The notes beneath the pieces were generated by a model. The model was not told the DNA's origin. It saw only the letters and a list, made by a program, of their open reading frames with translations, and did no database searches. Shown here one piece after another: positions 23,191 to 31,435 of a stretch of 64,000 nt of DNA. Source of the stretch: Deltaproteobacteria bacterium IMCC39524 (GTDB lineage: Bacteria; Desulfobacterota; Desulfuromonadia; Desulfuromonadales; BM103); assembly GCA_029667085.1 (NCBI GenBank), contig JARUHJ010000004.1, positions 248,001-312,000 of the forward strand, read 5' to 3'. Each line of letters opens with the position of its first letter. Within the stretch, counting starts at the first letter, position 1. Made by a program: the position numbers and the translations under genes.

Positions 23191-25179
23191 CTAAGCAGCC
23201 TGCCCTTCATGCACATGCGGACAGGCGAAGTGTTCACCGGAGATGTAACCATGCTCCGGGCAGATGGTAAAAGTCGGACTGAGCGTAAAATAGGGTAGAT
23301 GAAAATTCTCGGCAATCCGCCTCACCATGAGCCGGGCACTCTGCCAGTCTTCCAGCCTTTCGCCCAAAAAACCATGGAACACAGTGCCGCCAGTATAGAG
23401 AGTCTGCAGTGAATCCTGGTGAGTGAGCGCCTGGAAAATATCATCCGTGGTACCGACGGGGAGCTGTGTCGAGTTTGTGTAGTAAGGCTCGGCATCTCCG
23501 GCAGTAATAATATCAGGGTAACGGGTCTTATCCGCACGAGCCAGGCGGAAGCTGGTTCCTTCTGCCGGAGTTGCCTCAAGGTTGTAGAGATGACCGGTTT
23601 CTTCCTGATAGTTTTCCAACTGGCTGCGCATGAACTGCAAGGTACGCACGGAGAGACTCTTACCTTCTGTCGTATCAATGCCCTTGCCGACCAGGTTGAG
23701 CATAGCCTCATTCATACCCAGCAGGCCAATGGTGGAAAAGTGGTTGTCCCAAAAACGACCACTGCGCTCGCGAATCCCCTGCAGGTAGAAACGGCTGTAG
23801 GGGTAGAGCCCTTCTTCTGTCAAACGCTCCAACTGCTTGCGCTTGATCTCGAAAGATTCGTAAGCGATGCGCATCAGGTCGGAGATCCTGGCGAAGAAGC
23901 CTTCGATGTCCTCAGCCTGGTATGCCGCCCGGGGCAGGTTAAGAGTCACCACTCCGATCGACCCGGTCAGAGGGTTGGATCCAAACAGACCGCCGCCCCG
24001 TCTCCGCAGCTCGCGGTTATCGAGTCGCAATCGACAGCACATGGAGCGGGCATCTTCGGGGTCCATGTCGGAATTGATGAAGTTGCTGAAATAAGGAATA
24101 CCGTACTTGGCCGTCATCTCCCAGACGGGCTTGAAGCGAGGGCTGTCCCAATCGAGTTCACTGGTAATATTAACCGTCGGAATCGGGAAGGAGAAGATGC
24201 GACCGGAAGCATCGCCTTCCATCATCACCTCGCAGAAAGCCCGATTGAAAAGATCCATCTCTTCCTGGAAGTCTCCGTAAGTCGCATCCATCAACTGGCC
24301 GCCAATAACAATGGCTTCCTTGCCGACATCACGCGGGGGAGCAAGATCCAGGGTGATATTGGTAAAAGGTGTCTGGAAACCGACCCGGGTCGGCACATTC
24401 ATATTAAAGATGAATTCCTGCATCGACTGGCGGACTTCCTTATACGAAAGTCCGTCGTAACGGATGAAGGGTGCGAGCAGCGTGTCAAAATTGGCAAAGG
24501 CCTGGGCACCGGCAGCTTCGCCCTGCAAGGTATAAAAGAAGTTGACGACCTGACCGAGAGCGGTACGGAAGTGCTTGGGAGGTGCGCTCTGGACCTTGCC
24601 GTAAGCGCCGCTGAAGCCCTTGAGGAGGAGGTCTTTAAGATCCCAACCGCAGCAATAGACCGAGAGCATGCCAAGATCGTGGATATGGAAGTCGCCGGCG
24701 CGATGAGCGTCGGCAACATAGTGGGGGTAAATCTTGTTCAGCCAGTAGTTGCTGGTAACGTTGGAAGCGATATGGTTGTTCAGGCCCTGCAGAGAGTAAC
24801 CCATATTGGCGTTCTCATTAACCCGCCAGTCCTCCTGGGTAAGATAGGAATCCATCGATTCGATCGATTCCTTGATAATGGCCTTGGTTTCACGCAGGGA
24901 AGCGTGTTGTTGGCGATAGAGGATGTAGGCCTTGGCGGTCTTTGCATGACCATTTTCGATGAGGATCTTTTCGACCAGATCCTGAACATTCTCAACAGTC
25001 GGAATCCGCCCATCCTTGTAGATGACTTCAAGGATGCCGACAACCTGGCGGCCGATGTCGGAGACCTGTTGCATATCCGAACCACCGACGGCCTTAACCG
25101 TCTTCTGAATGGCAGAGATAATATTTTGTTCTTCAAAGGCTACAAGCCGACCGTCTCTCTTACGAATAAATTCCAACAC
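23191..25179 (-). CDS. nrdD: Anaerobic (class III) ribonucleotide reductase, large chain without glycyl-radical tail
   Basis: About 662 residues. It reduces ribonucleoside triphosphates to deoxyribonucleotides without oxygen. The N-terminal ATP-cone (FIRKRDGRLVAFEEQNI, about 1-95) gives allosteric control. The catalytic ten-stranded barrel follows (HIHDLGMLSVYCCGWDL; NMNVPTRVGFQTPFTN). The chain ends in TICPEHGYISGEHFACPHVHEG, a remnant of the C-terminal zinc-binding segment, with no R-V-x-G-Y radical loop. That loop is on the gene at 22799-22939. I chose the GTG at 25179, five bases after GGGGGAGG; an in-frame TTG at 25194 has no spacing for a ribosome site. Two NrdR boxes lie upstream. Confidence 0.9.
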   Translation of the reverse strand: MLEFIRKRDGRLVAFEEQNIISAIQKTVKAVGGSDMQQVSDIGRQVVGILEVIYKDGRIPTVENVQDLVEKILIENGHAKTAKAYILYRQQHASLRETKAIIKESIESMDSYLTQEDWRVNENANMGYSLQGLNNHIASNVTSNYWLNKIYPHYVADAHRAGDFHIHDLGMLSVYCCGWDLKDLLLKGFSGAYGKVQSAPPKHFRTALGQVVNFFYTLQGEAAGAQAFANFDTLLAPFIRYDGLSYKEVRQSMQEFIFNMNVPTRVGFQTPFTNITLDLAPPRDVGKEAIVIGGQLMDATYGDFQEEMDLFNRAFCEVMMEGDASGRIFSFPIPTVNITSELDWDSPRFKPVWEMTAKYGIPYFSNFINSDMDPEDARSMCCRLRLDNRELRRRGGGLFGSNPLTGSIGVVTLNLPRAAYQAEDIEGFFARISDLMRIAYESFEIKRKQLERLTEEGLYPYSRFYLQGIRERSGRFWDNHFSTIGLLGMNEAMLNLVGKGIDTTEGKSLSVRTLQFMRSQLENYQEETGHLYNLEATPAEGTSFRLARADKTRYPDIITAGDAEPYYTNSTQLPVGTTDDIFQALTHQDSLQTLYTGGTVFHGFLGERLEDWQSARLMVRRIAENFHLPYFTLSPTFTICPEHGYISGEHFACPHVHEGQAA

Positions 25180-25248
25180 AGCATCCTCCCCCAAGCAAAA
25201 TAAACCCTCTTGAAAAGTAACACACCGCTTGAAAATGGCAAGAGTAAA

Positions 25249-25264
25249 ACACTAGATATAGTTA
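25249..25264 (-). promoter_or_regulatory. NrdR box (gene-proximal)
   Basis: ACACTAGATATAGTTA matches the NrdR consensus ACACWATATATWGTGT at most positions. Its centre is 32 bp (three helical turns) from the second box, the spacing typical of paired NrdR sites upstream of RNR operons. Confidence 0.75.
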
Positions 25265-25280
25265 AAAAAATCTCCGCACC

Positions 25281-25296
25281 GCACTATATATTGTGC
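25281..25296 (-). promoter_or_regulatory. NrdR box (gene-distal)
   Basis: GCACTATATATTGTGC is a near-perfect palindromic NrdR box. With its partner at 25249 it implies repression of nrdD by the ATP-cone repressor NrdR when deoxyribonucleotides are plentiful. NrdR itself is not in the window. Confidence 0.82.
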
Positions 25297-25467
25297 AAAA
25301 ACCCGTGGACAGCCTGTGGATGAGAAGTTCATAAGAATCGCTAAGCAGGCAAGATTCTTGACCCTTGCAAAACTCCCATGTAAAGATTCGCAGAAAATAT
25401 CAACCTGTGCAGAAGCAAAGACATTAAATTACCCTTTGTATTCTAAAGACACATACGTGAGGACGAG

Positions 25468-25881
25468 ATGACAGAACTTGCCCGTTTCGGAATATCAATA
25501 AACCCAAGCCTGCTCGACAGCTTCGACCAGCTGATCACCTCCAAGGGTTACGTCAATCGCTCCGAGGCAATCCGCGACATGATTCGTAGTGCACTGGTTG
25601 AAGACCAGATCGAAAATGCCGACACCACAGCAACGGTCGGCACGGTTACCCTGGTTTACGATCATCATACCCGTGACCTGTCCGACAAGTTGACCGAGCA
25701 TCAGCATTCACACCACGATGCCATCATCTCAGCGCTGCATGTTCACCTCGACACCCACCATTGCCTGGAAGTCATCGTGGTGCGCGGTACAGCCGCCCAG
25801 GTCAAAAGATTGGCTGATGAGCTGATCGGTACCAAGGGTGTGAAACACGGGAAGTTGGTTTTGACGACTGCTGGAGGGTGA
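25468..25881 (+). CDS. nikR: Nickel-responsive ribbon-helix-helix regulator NikR
   Basis: 137 residues, full family length. The N-terminal ribbon-helix-helix DNA-binding domain (1-50, [19 protein letters not shown]...[10 protein letters not shown]) is followed by an ACT-like nickel-binding domain with the ligand set H-Q-H-S-H-H, H-V-H-L and the following cysteine (THHC). It senses Ni(II) and represses or activates nickel uptake and use genes. It is divergent from nrdD across 273 bp. GAGGACGAG precedes the ATG. Nickel pincer-cofactor genes larB and larC are 25 kb away; any link is speculative. Confidence 0.96.
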   Translation: MTELARFGISINPSLLDSFDQLITSKGYVNRSEAIRDMIRSALVEDQIENADTTATVGTVTLVYDHHTRDLSDKLTEHQHSHHDAIISALHVHLDTHHCLEVIVVRGTAAQVKRLADELIGTKGVKHGKLVLTTAGG

Positions 25882-25929
25882 AGCAAGGGTTATAGAACCG
25901 TTTTTTTCGGTAGTCTCAGGGCAAAAAAG

Positions 25930-26220
25930 CGTTAATCTGTTGCTCTTTACTTTTAAGATCAAAGCATAACCGGCGGCTCGCGTGCCGCCAGACGCCATCC
26001 TTTTTGTCCAAGCGGCCACAAAAAGGATGCAAAAAAGGCCTTACTCCTTGCGGAGGGCAACTCCTTTGCCTGATTTCATAGCCTTTAAGATGCGGCACAA
26101 ATAAAGAATCCGGCCCTGGGCGAGGGCCTTCCAGCTCGTGTTCTTTTGCAGCAAAAGACAAAAACACCCCTTTGAGTAACATGAACCAGAGTCATAGAGG
26201 TTCTAAAGGGCCTCGGAGCT
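25930..26220 (-). repeat. Double-hairpin dispersed element, copy A
   Basis: Minus-strand copy of a roughly 230-290 bp element also found at 31160-31375. Hairpin 1 is CATCCTTTTTG/CAAAAAGGATG (11 bp, 25996-26029). Hairpin 2 is GGCGGC-ACGCGA-GCCGCC in minus-strand reading (25972-25989). The outer end CGTTAATCTGTTGCTCT (25930-25946) is repeated inverted at 26416-26432. Confidence 0.7.
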
Positions 26221-26269
26221 AGCGGGGGATGCGTAGACTGCCAAAGATTTATTCTAATAATATTTGCCA

Positions 26270-26432
26270 CCAGAATGAATCGAGTAAAACTTGCCCAGCG
26301 CAGCGCCAAGCTTTCTTGTGCTTCGTTTTCTTTGCCGCTACAAAGAAAATGACGTTGCTGTCGGGCAACCCCGACGATCTTGCTTTTGTCTCTGAAGCCA
26401 AAAGTTCAACAAGGAGAGCAACAGATTAACGA
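26270..26432 (+). repeat. Double-hairpin dispersed element, copy B (shorter)
   Basis: Hairpin 1 is TTTTCTTTG-CCGCTA-CAAAGAAAA (26326-26349) and hairpin 2 is GTCGGG-CAAC-CCCGAC (26360-26375). It shares order and spacing with copies A and C though the stem sequences differ. It ends in AGAGCAACAGATTAACG, an exact inverted match to the outer end of copy A. Together A and B fill most of the 667-bp gap 25882-26548. Confidence 0.6.
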
Positions 26433-26493
26433 TCTGTTACCCTATCTTCATTTCCAACTACAAAAACAAGACTAAACCTTGCCAGCAAACTGA

Positions 26494-26522
26494 AGGGCGA
26501 CAGGTCATAAACCTGTCGCCCT
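26494..26522 (-). terminator. Strong hairpin after the 36-heme cytochrome gene
   Basis: AGGGCGACAGGT-cataa-ACCTGTCGCCCT is a perfect 12-bp stem located 27 bp after the stop codon. There is no long T run on either side, so it may act as a terminator or as a 3'-end stabiliser. Confidence 0.6.
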
Positions 26523-26548
26523 GTTTCGTCTGCACCCTCGACAAAGAA

Positions 26549-29404
26549 TCACTTAATATGACAGGGATCGCAATTTTCAACCCCGAAGGCCTTCCCTCCG
26601 TTGTGGCAGGCGCCACAGGATTGTCCAATTTCCATGTCATCCATGGTGGCCACCTTGTTTGCGCCGCGGCGTGCCTGGAACAGGCGAGGGTGACAATCGT
26701 CACAGCCGAAATTGTCAAGATGGATCGCGTGCGAAAAGATCGTCTTGCCAAAGGCTTGGTAAGCAACATCGCCGGAATGGCAACTGGTGCAATCTTCCTT
26801 GACGCTGAATGCATCCCCCCCGTTATGGCAGGCCCCGCACGAGGCACCGGATTCCATCGCCTGCATCCCCACCTGGTTGCTATTCGCTTTAGCCCTGAAC
26901 AGATCGGGATGACATTCACTGCAGCCGAACATCTCCGTGTGAATACTATGGCTGAAAGGAGCGACGCCAACATTCTTCGTTTGTATCGCCACGTCAACTG
27001 CCTTTTGGTGGCAAGTGATGCAATCCCCTGCAACACCGAAAGCCGTACTGCCATCATGACATGAGCCGCAAGACTCTCCACTCTCCATCTTCTTCATGCC
27101 AACCTGGGTGCTGTTGGCTTTGGCCTCGAAAATATCCGGGTGGCATTCATCACAGCCGAAGTCTTCGGTATGCACACCGTGGCTAAAGACAATCTCGCCC
27201 ACCGTACTTTGCATGGCAACATCCACCGCCCCGCTATGACAACTGCTGCAATCGCCCTTGACACCAAACGCTGTCCTTCCATCATGACAGGCCCCGCAGG
27301 ACGCACCGTCCTCCATCTTCTTCATGCCGACCTGGTTACTGTTGGCCTGGGCCTTAAAGATGTCCGGATGACATTCGTCGCAGGCGAACATTCTGCCGTG
27401 CTCCGCGTGACTGAAGGGGATGGTCCCGACATTTTTTGTCTGAATTGCCACATCTACGGAACTGGCATGGCATTCGGCACAATCGCCAGTGACGCTGAAA
27501 GCGTCTTCTCCGTTGTGACAGGCCCCGCAGGACGCGCCGTCTTCCATTTTTTTCATCCCGACCTGGTTGCTGTTGGCTTTGGCCCTGAACACATCGGGGT
27601 GGCATTCGCCACAAGAGAAGTTTTCGGTGTGATTTTTATGGCTGAAAAGAATGGACCAGACGCCACTCTTGATAGCGACATTCTTCGTGTAGGTCAGCGC
27701 GCCGGTATGACAGGTGGTGCAAGCCTCACCGACACCGAAAGCCGAGTCGCCATCATGGCAGGCACCGCAGGATTCGCCATCCTCCATCCTGGTCATGCCG
27801 ACCTGGTTGCTGTTGGCCTGGGCGACAAAAAGATCCGGATGACATTCTCCACAGCCGAACATCTCCGTGTGGACGTCATGACTGAAAGGAACAGCGCCGA
27901 CATCTTGGGCCTGAATCGCCACGTCAGCGGCGTTGCTGTGACAGGTCACACAGTCACCTGCGACACCAAACGCGGTATCGCCATCATGGCAGGTGCCGCA
28001 GGATTCTCCGGTTTCCATCTTTTTCATACCGACCGGGTTGCTGTTGGCTTTGGCTTTAAAGGTGTCCGGATGACATTCGTCACAACCGAACATCTCGATA
28101 TGTGCATCGTGGCTGAAAACAATTGCTCCCACCGTACTCTGGATGGGGATATCCTCTGCGCCCTGATGACAACTTATGCAATCGGCTTTGACACTGAAGG
28201 CATTATCGCCATCATGGCAGGCACCGCAGGACTCTCCGCTTTCCATCTTTTTCATGCCGACCTGGGTGCTGTTAGCCTTGGCCCTGAAGGTCTCCGGATG
28301 ACATTCGTCGCAACCGAACATTTCGGTGTGGACGACATGGCTGAAGACTATCCCACCCACCGTACTCTGTATCGGGATATCTTTCGTGTAGGTAAATTCA
28401 CCAAGATGGCAGGTGGTGCAATCTTCGCCAACACCAAAAGCGGTGTCACCATCGTGACAGGCACCACACGACTCACCGGCTTCCATACGCTGCATACCCA
28501 CCTGGTTGCTATTGGCTTTGGCGACAAAAATATCCGGGTGACATTCTGCACAACCTAACATTTCGGTGTGAATTGTATGGCTGAAGGGAACAGCGTTGAC
28601 ATCTTTGGCCTGTATGGCCATATCAGCAGCATTGCTGTGACAGGTCACACAGTCGCCGCTGACGCTGAAGGCGCTATCGCCGTCATGGCAGGCCCCGCAG
28701 GACTCTCCGTCTTCCATCTTCTTCATGCCGACCTGGTTACTGTTAGCCTTGGCTTTGAAGATATCCGAATGGCACTCATCGCAGCCGAAGGCATCGGTGT
28801 GCACATCATGACTGAAGAGGATTTCGCCGACCGGGCTCTGCATGGCGATCGCCCCGGCACTCGTATGACAATTACTGCAGTCACTTTTGACGCTAAAGGC
28901 ACTGTCTCCGTCATGGCAGGCGCCACACGACTCGCCCTCTTCCATTTTTTTCATACCAACCCGGTTACTGTTGCGTTCTGGCACAAACAGGTCGGAGTGA
29001 CATTCATCGCAGCCAAACATGTCGGCGTGAACGTCGTGACTGAACATGACTTTCTCGGCAATACCGTAGTTAATTTCCACATCACCGGCGTGGCAGGTGG
29101 TACAGTCTTCACCAACGCCGAAAGCTTTGGTGTCATTATGACAAAAACCGCAGGATTTACCGCTTTCCATCTCCGCCATGGTGAAAGCAGGATTCTTCTT
29201 GGTGACAATGTGAAAGGCTTCATTGTGACAGGTCGGGCAATTCTTGCCGATAGACTCCATCTCCATATGGGCAAAGTGGCTAAACTCTACCTTGCCTACA
29301 GAGTCAGTTTGCAGGTAGACTTTATCTTTGATCCAACGACCGTACAAAACGGAAGGGAGAGCCACCATCATAAGAACTGCGAGTATCATCCAACGCCGTG
29401 TCAT
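26549..29404 (-). CDS. 36-heme c-type cytochrome made of 12 triheme c7-like repeats
   Basis: 951 residues from ATG 29404 (GGAGG eight bases upstream; a more distal in-frame start lacks a site). The signal peptide is about 1-21 (WMILAVLMMVALPSVLYG). Twelve tandem repeats of about 75 residues follow, each with three CXXCH sites in the order C-D/A/G-E-CH, C-G-A-CH, C-x-T/S-CH and a conserved FSHxxHTEMFGC start, AKANSNQVGMKKME middle and DGDxAF. This gives 36 hemes, ending CDPCHIK. The layout is that of c7 polymers such as the 12-heme GSU1996 of Geobacter, but longer. It is a predicted periplasmic or surface electron wire and heme capacitor. Its promoter region contains a sigma54-like element. 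Confidence 0.95.
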   Translation of the reverse strand: MTRRWMILAVLMMVALPSVLYGRWIKDKVYLQTDSVGKVEFSHFAHMEMESIGKNCPTCHNEAFHIVTKKNPAFTMAEMESGKSCGFCHNDTKAFGVGEDCTTCHAGDVEINYGIAEKVMFSHDVHADMFGCDECHSDLFVPERNSNRVGMKKMEEGESCGACHDGDSAFSVKSDCSNCHTSAGAIAMQSPVGEILFSHDVHTDAFGCDECHSDIFKAKANSNQVGMKKMEDGESCGACHDGDSAFSVSGDCVTCHSNAADMAIQAKDVNAVPFSHTIHTEMLGCAECHPDIFVAKANSNQVGMQRMEAGESCGACHDGDTAFGVGEDCTTCHLGEFTYTKDIPIQSTVGGIVFSHVVHTEMFGCDECHPETFRAKANSTQVGMKKMESGESCGACHDGDNAFSVKADCISCHQGAEDIPIQSTVGAIVFSHDAHIEMFGCDECHPDTFKAKANSNPVGMKKMETGESCGTCHDGDTAFGVAGDCVTCHSNAADVAIQAQDVGAVPFSHDVHTEMFGCGECHPDLFVAQANSNQVGMTRMEDGESCGACHDGDSAFGVGEACTTCHTGALTYTKNVAIKSGVWSILFSHKNHTENFSCGECHPDVFRAKANSNQVGMKKMEDGASCGACHNGEDAFSVTGDCAECHASSVDVAIQTKNVGTIPFSHAEHGRMFACDECHPDIFKAQANSNQVGMKKMEDGASCGACHDGRTAFGVKGDCSSCHSGAVDVAMQSTVGEIVFSHGVHTEDFGCDECHPDIFEAKANSTQVGMKKMESGESCGSCHDGSTAFGVAGDCITCHQKAVDVAIQTKNVGVAPFSHSIHTEMFGCSECHPDLFRAKANSNQVGMQAMESGASCGACHNGGDAFSVKEDCTSCHSGDVAYQAFGKTIFSHAIHLDNFGCDDCHPRLFQARRGANKVATMDDMEIGQSCGACHNGGKAFGVENCDPCHIK

Positions 29405-29519
29405 AAATCTTCCTCCATCAGCAAGTTTGGGCAACATTATACTGATTTTACCTGTCCGACCAACCTTTTAATTTAACATCACCAAACGGCAAACGTCTGC
29501 ATAACGTCGTGGTTTAAAA

Positions 29520-29535
29520 AGCAACTTTCATGCCA
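29520..29535 (-). promoter_or_regulatory. Sigma54-type promoter upstream of the 36-heme cytochrome gene
   Basis: On the minus strand TGGCATGAAAGTTGCT matches the TGGCAC-N5-TTGCW consensus at all but one informative position, with GG and GC 10 bases apart. The leader would be about 105 nt. A sigma70-like alternative (TTGGTC, 16 bases, TATAAT at 29436-29463) lies closer to the gene. Confidence 0.65.
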
Positions 29536-29643
29536 CAGAAGAGGCCTATTGCAGAGTTTCACACTTAAAGTTAAAGAAACGAATGATTTCGCAGAAAGCT
29601 GCAGAGGACAAATCCCAACTTTCTGATTTTAAAGAGAGAAAAA

Positions 29644-30765
29644 ATGGACCATCGCAGTACAGAGAACCTTTTTGCAGTCGTTTCACCCGGACTCGAAGCC
29701 GTTTGTGCAGACGAAATGACCGCCCTTGGCCTGCCTCCTCAAGAAGTCATTGCTGGCGGAGTCGTTTTTTCCGGAAAATTACGCGATGTCTACCTGGCCA
29801 ACCTTTGGCTCAGAACCGCCAGCCGAATTCTGGTTCGCTTCGCCGAGTTTAAAAGTCGCGATTTTCCTGATCTTTATCATCGGGCGCATCGCCTTCCATG
29901 GGGTCGCTTCATTAAACCGGAGACGTCCATTGCCTTTCGCGTCACCTGTCATACCTCGCGACTTAACCACACCGTGCGAATTGCTGAGACACTTGAATCA
30001 GCAGCCAACCAGGCGTTGGGACGCTCGACAAACCCTGTCGGCAAAGACCCGCAAATGGTGATGGTCAGGGTTGTCGATGACAAGGTCACAATCTCGATCG
30101 ACAGCTCCGGTGAGCTTTTGCATCGTCGGGGTTATCGTCAATCCGTAACAGCCGCGCCATTGCGAGAAACTTTGGCGGCCGGGATTCTGATGTTGCTGGG
30201 CTGGCAAGGGACTTCGCCATTGACAGACCCGATGTGCGGTTCCGGCAGTTTTCTTTTGGAAGGGGCCCTCCTCGCACAGAATCATGCGCCGGGGCTGAAT
30301 CGCTCTTTTGCCTTTATGAATTGGCCCGGCTTCCGCGAAGGCTTATGGACCCTCCTTTCTGGTGAGGCGAAACGAGCCACCAAGAAAGTGCCCCTGACCA
30401 TCAGTGGCAGAGATGAAAGCATCAGGGCTGTCACCGCAGCAAAAGATAATTGCCAAAGAAACGGCTTTGCCGAGCAGATCAAGATTGAGCAGTGTGCCCT
30501 TGCCGAGCAAGCAGTCCTTGAAGGACCGGGCCTGGTCATCTGCAATCCTCCCTACGGCAAACGCCTCGACCTTGGAGAAAACCCCGAGGGCTACTACAGC
30601 GAGCTCGGTCAGCAGTTGCAAAGGGCTTACCCAGGCCGACAGATTGCAATGGTCTGTCCAAGCCAGGCGCTCATCAAAGCAACCGGGCTACCTCTCAAAC
30701 AAATTGCCAGCCTGGACAACGGCGGGCTTAAGGTCGGACTCTTTGCAACCGAACCAGGCCAATAA
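29644..30765 (+). CDS. THUMP-domain class I SAM-dependent RNA methyltransferase
   Basis: 373 residues. The N-terminal ferredoxin-like/THUMP region (about 1-155) probably recognises rRNA or tRNA. The methyltransferase domain has DPMCGSGSFLLEGAL (AdoMet loop, about 197-211) and the catalytic NPPY motif in VICNPPYGKRL (about 300), which together indicate N2-guanine methylation like RlmL/RlmK or related UPF0020 enzymes. The exact target base cannot be read. GAGAGAAAA precedes the ATG. It stands alone upstream of rpsU. Confidence 0.9.
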   Translation: MDHRSTENLFAVVSPGLEAVCADEMTALGLPPQEVIAGGVVFSGKLRDVYLANLWLRTASRILVRFAEFKSRDFPDLYHRAHRLPWGRFIKPETSIAFRVTCHTSRLNHTVRIAETLESAANQALGRSTNPVGKDPQMVMVRVVDDKVTISIDSSGELLHRRGYRQSVTAAPLRETLAAGILMLLGWQGTSPLTDPMCGSGSFLLEGALLAQNHAPGLNRSFAFMNWPGFREGLWTLLSGEAKRATKKVPLTISGRDESIRAVTAAKDNCQRNGFAEQIKIEQCALAEQAVLEGPGLVICNPPYGKRLDLGENPEGYYSELGQQLQRAYPGRQIAMVCPSQALIKATGLPLKQIASLDNGGLKVGLFATEPGQ

Positions 30766-30793
30766 CGACTCGCAAAAGTTTGCATGTTCTTGC

Positions 30794-30822
30794 TTGCACT
30801 CGATTAAAAAGTCAGTTATAGT
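30794..30822 (+). promoter_or_regulatory. Sigma70-type promoter for rpsU
   Basis: TTGCAC, 17 bases, TATAGT. It lies about 57 bp upstream of the rpsU start and just after the methyltransferase gene. Confidence 0.7.
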
Positions 30823-30878
30823 CCGCATTCTTCTTCCTCCGGGGAGAATAATTGTCTAAGAAAGCGAGGTGATTGCAG

Positions 30879-31073
30879 GTGGAGATCCATGTCGTCGACA
30901 ACAATGTCGAGAAAGCCATACGGGTTCTCAAGCGCAAATTGCAACAAGAAGGCCTTTTCCGTGAAATGAAGCAGCGCAAGTTCTACGAAAAGCCTAGCGT
31001 TAAGCGTAAGCGCAAAGAGAAAGAAGCCCAACGACGCCTGCGTAAGAAAATGCGCATGATGCGCAAAGACTAA
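30879..31073 (+). CDS. rpsU: 30S ribosomal protein S21
   Basis: 64 residues. A small basic protein of the 30S subunit that aids initiation. [20 protein letters not shown] and the Lys/Arg-rich tail [18 protein letters not shown] are diagnostic. I prefer the GTG at 30879 because GAGGTGA is spaced about eight bases before it; a TTG two codons upstream sits almost on that site. It has its own promoter and terminator. Confidence 0.95.
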   Translation: MEIHVVDNNVEKAIRVLKRKLQQEGLFREMKQRKFYEKPSVKRKRKEKEAQRRLRKKMRMMRKD

Positions 31074-31101
31074 TCATCGCGTTTCGTTGATTATAGAAAA
31101 G

Positions 31102-31133
31102 GCCGAACCCCATAAAGGGTTCGGCTTTTTTTT
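31102..31133 (+). terminator. Rho-independent terminator after rpsU
   Basis: GCCGAACCC-cataaa-GGGTTCGGC, a perfect 9-bp stem, is followed by eight T. Confidence 0.93.
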
Positions 31134-31159
31134 GTTCTGGCTTGAGCATTATTTAGGGG

Positions 31160-31375
31160 GAGGTGTTTGTCTTTTTGCTGCTTAAAAGCAATTCCGAGAG
31201 GCCCCCTAAAACGGGCCGGATTCCATCCTCTTCAGACCATAGAAGCCACTGAAACCAGGCGAAAGAATATGCCCTCCGCCAGGAGAAGGCACTTTTGCAT
31301 ACTTTTGCTGCCGGGCAAAAGTATGGCGTTTGGCGGTACGCGAACCGCCGGTTCAGACTTATTTCTTAACATAAC
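31160..31375 (+). repeat. Double-hairpin dispersed element, copy C
   Basis: Hairpin 1 is CATACTTTTGC-TGCCGG-GCAAAAGTATG (31298-31325). Hairpin 2 is GGCGGT-ACGCGA-ACCGCC (31332-31349). Upstream it shares blocks such as GGGCCGGATTC and GCCCTCCGCCAGGAG with copy A. It fills most of the 362-bp gap between rpsU and aat, which also holds a GGGACAGTCCCC palindrome. Confidence 0.7.
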
Positions 31376-31397
31376 AATCTAAAGCCCCATTATGAAC

Positions 31398-31410
31398 CGG
31401 GACAGTCCCC
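31398..31410. repeat. GGGACAGTCCCC palindrome, single copy
   Basis: CCGGGACAGTCCCC lies 26 bp beyond the aat stop codon and is the same unit as the four copies at 41565-41662. Confidence 0.6.
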
Positions 31411-31435
31411 ATAACAGGAGAGGAAAGGTCAAAAG

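Noticed and set aside
23419-25203. 594-codon plus-strand frame opposite nrdD
   Set aside because: nrdD has clear domain signatures on the minus strand; the antisense frame has none.
26549-29404. Regularly spaced repeats that could suggest a CRISPR array
   Set aside because: The period is about 225 bp, in frame, and encodes conserved triheme units; repeat and spacer sizes do not fit CRISPR.
27140-29476. Long plus-strand frames (472 and 302 codons) opposite the 36-heme gene
   Set aside because: Their internal repetition mirrors the cytochrome repeats on the other strand; no ribosome site or domain.
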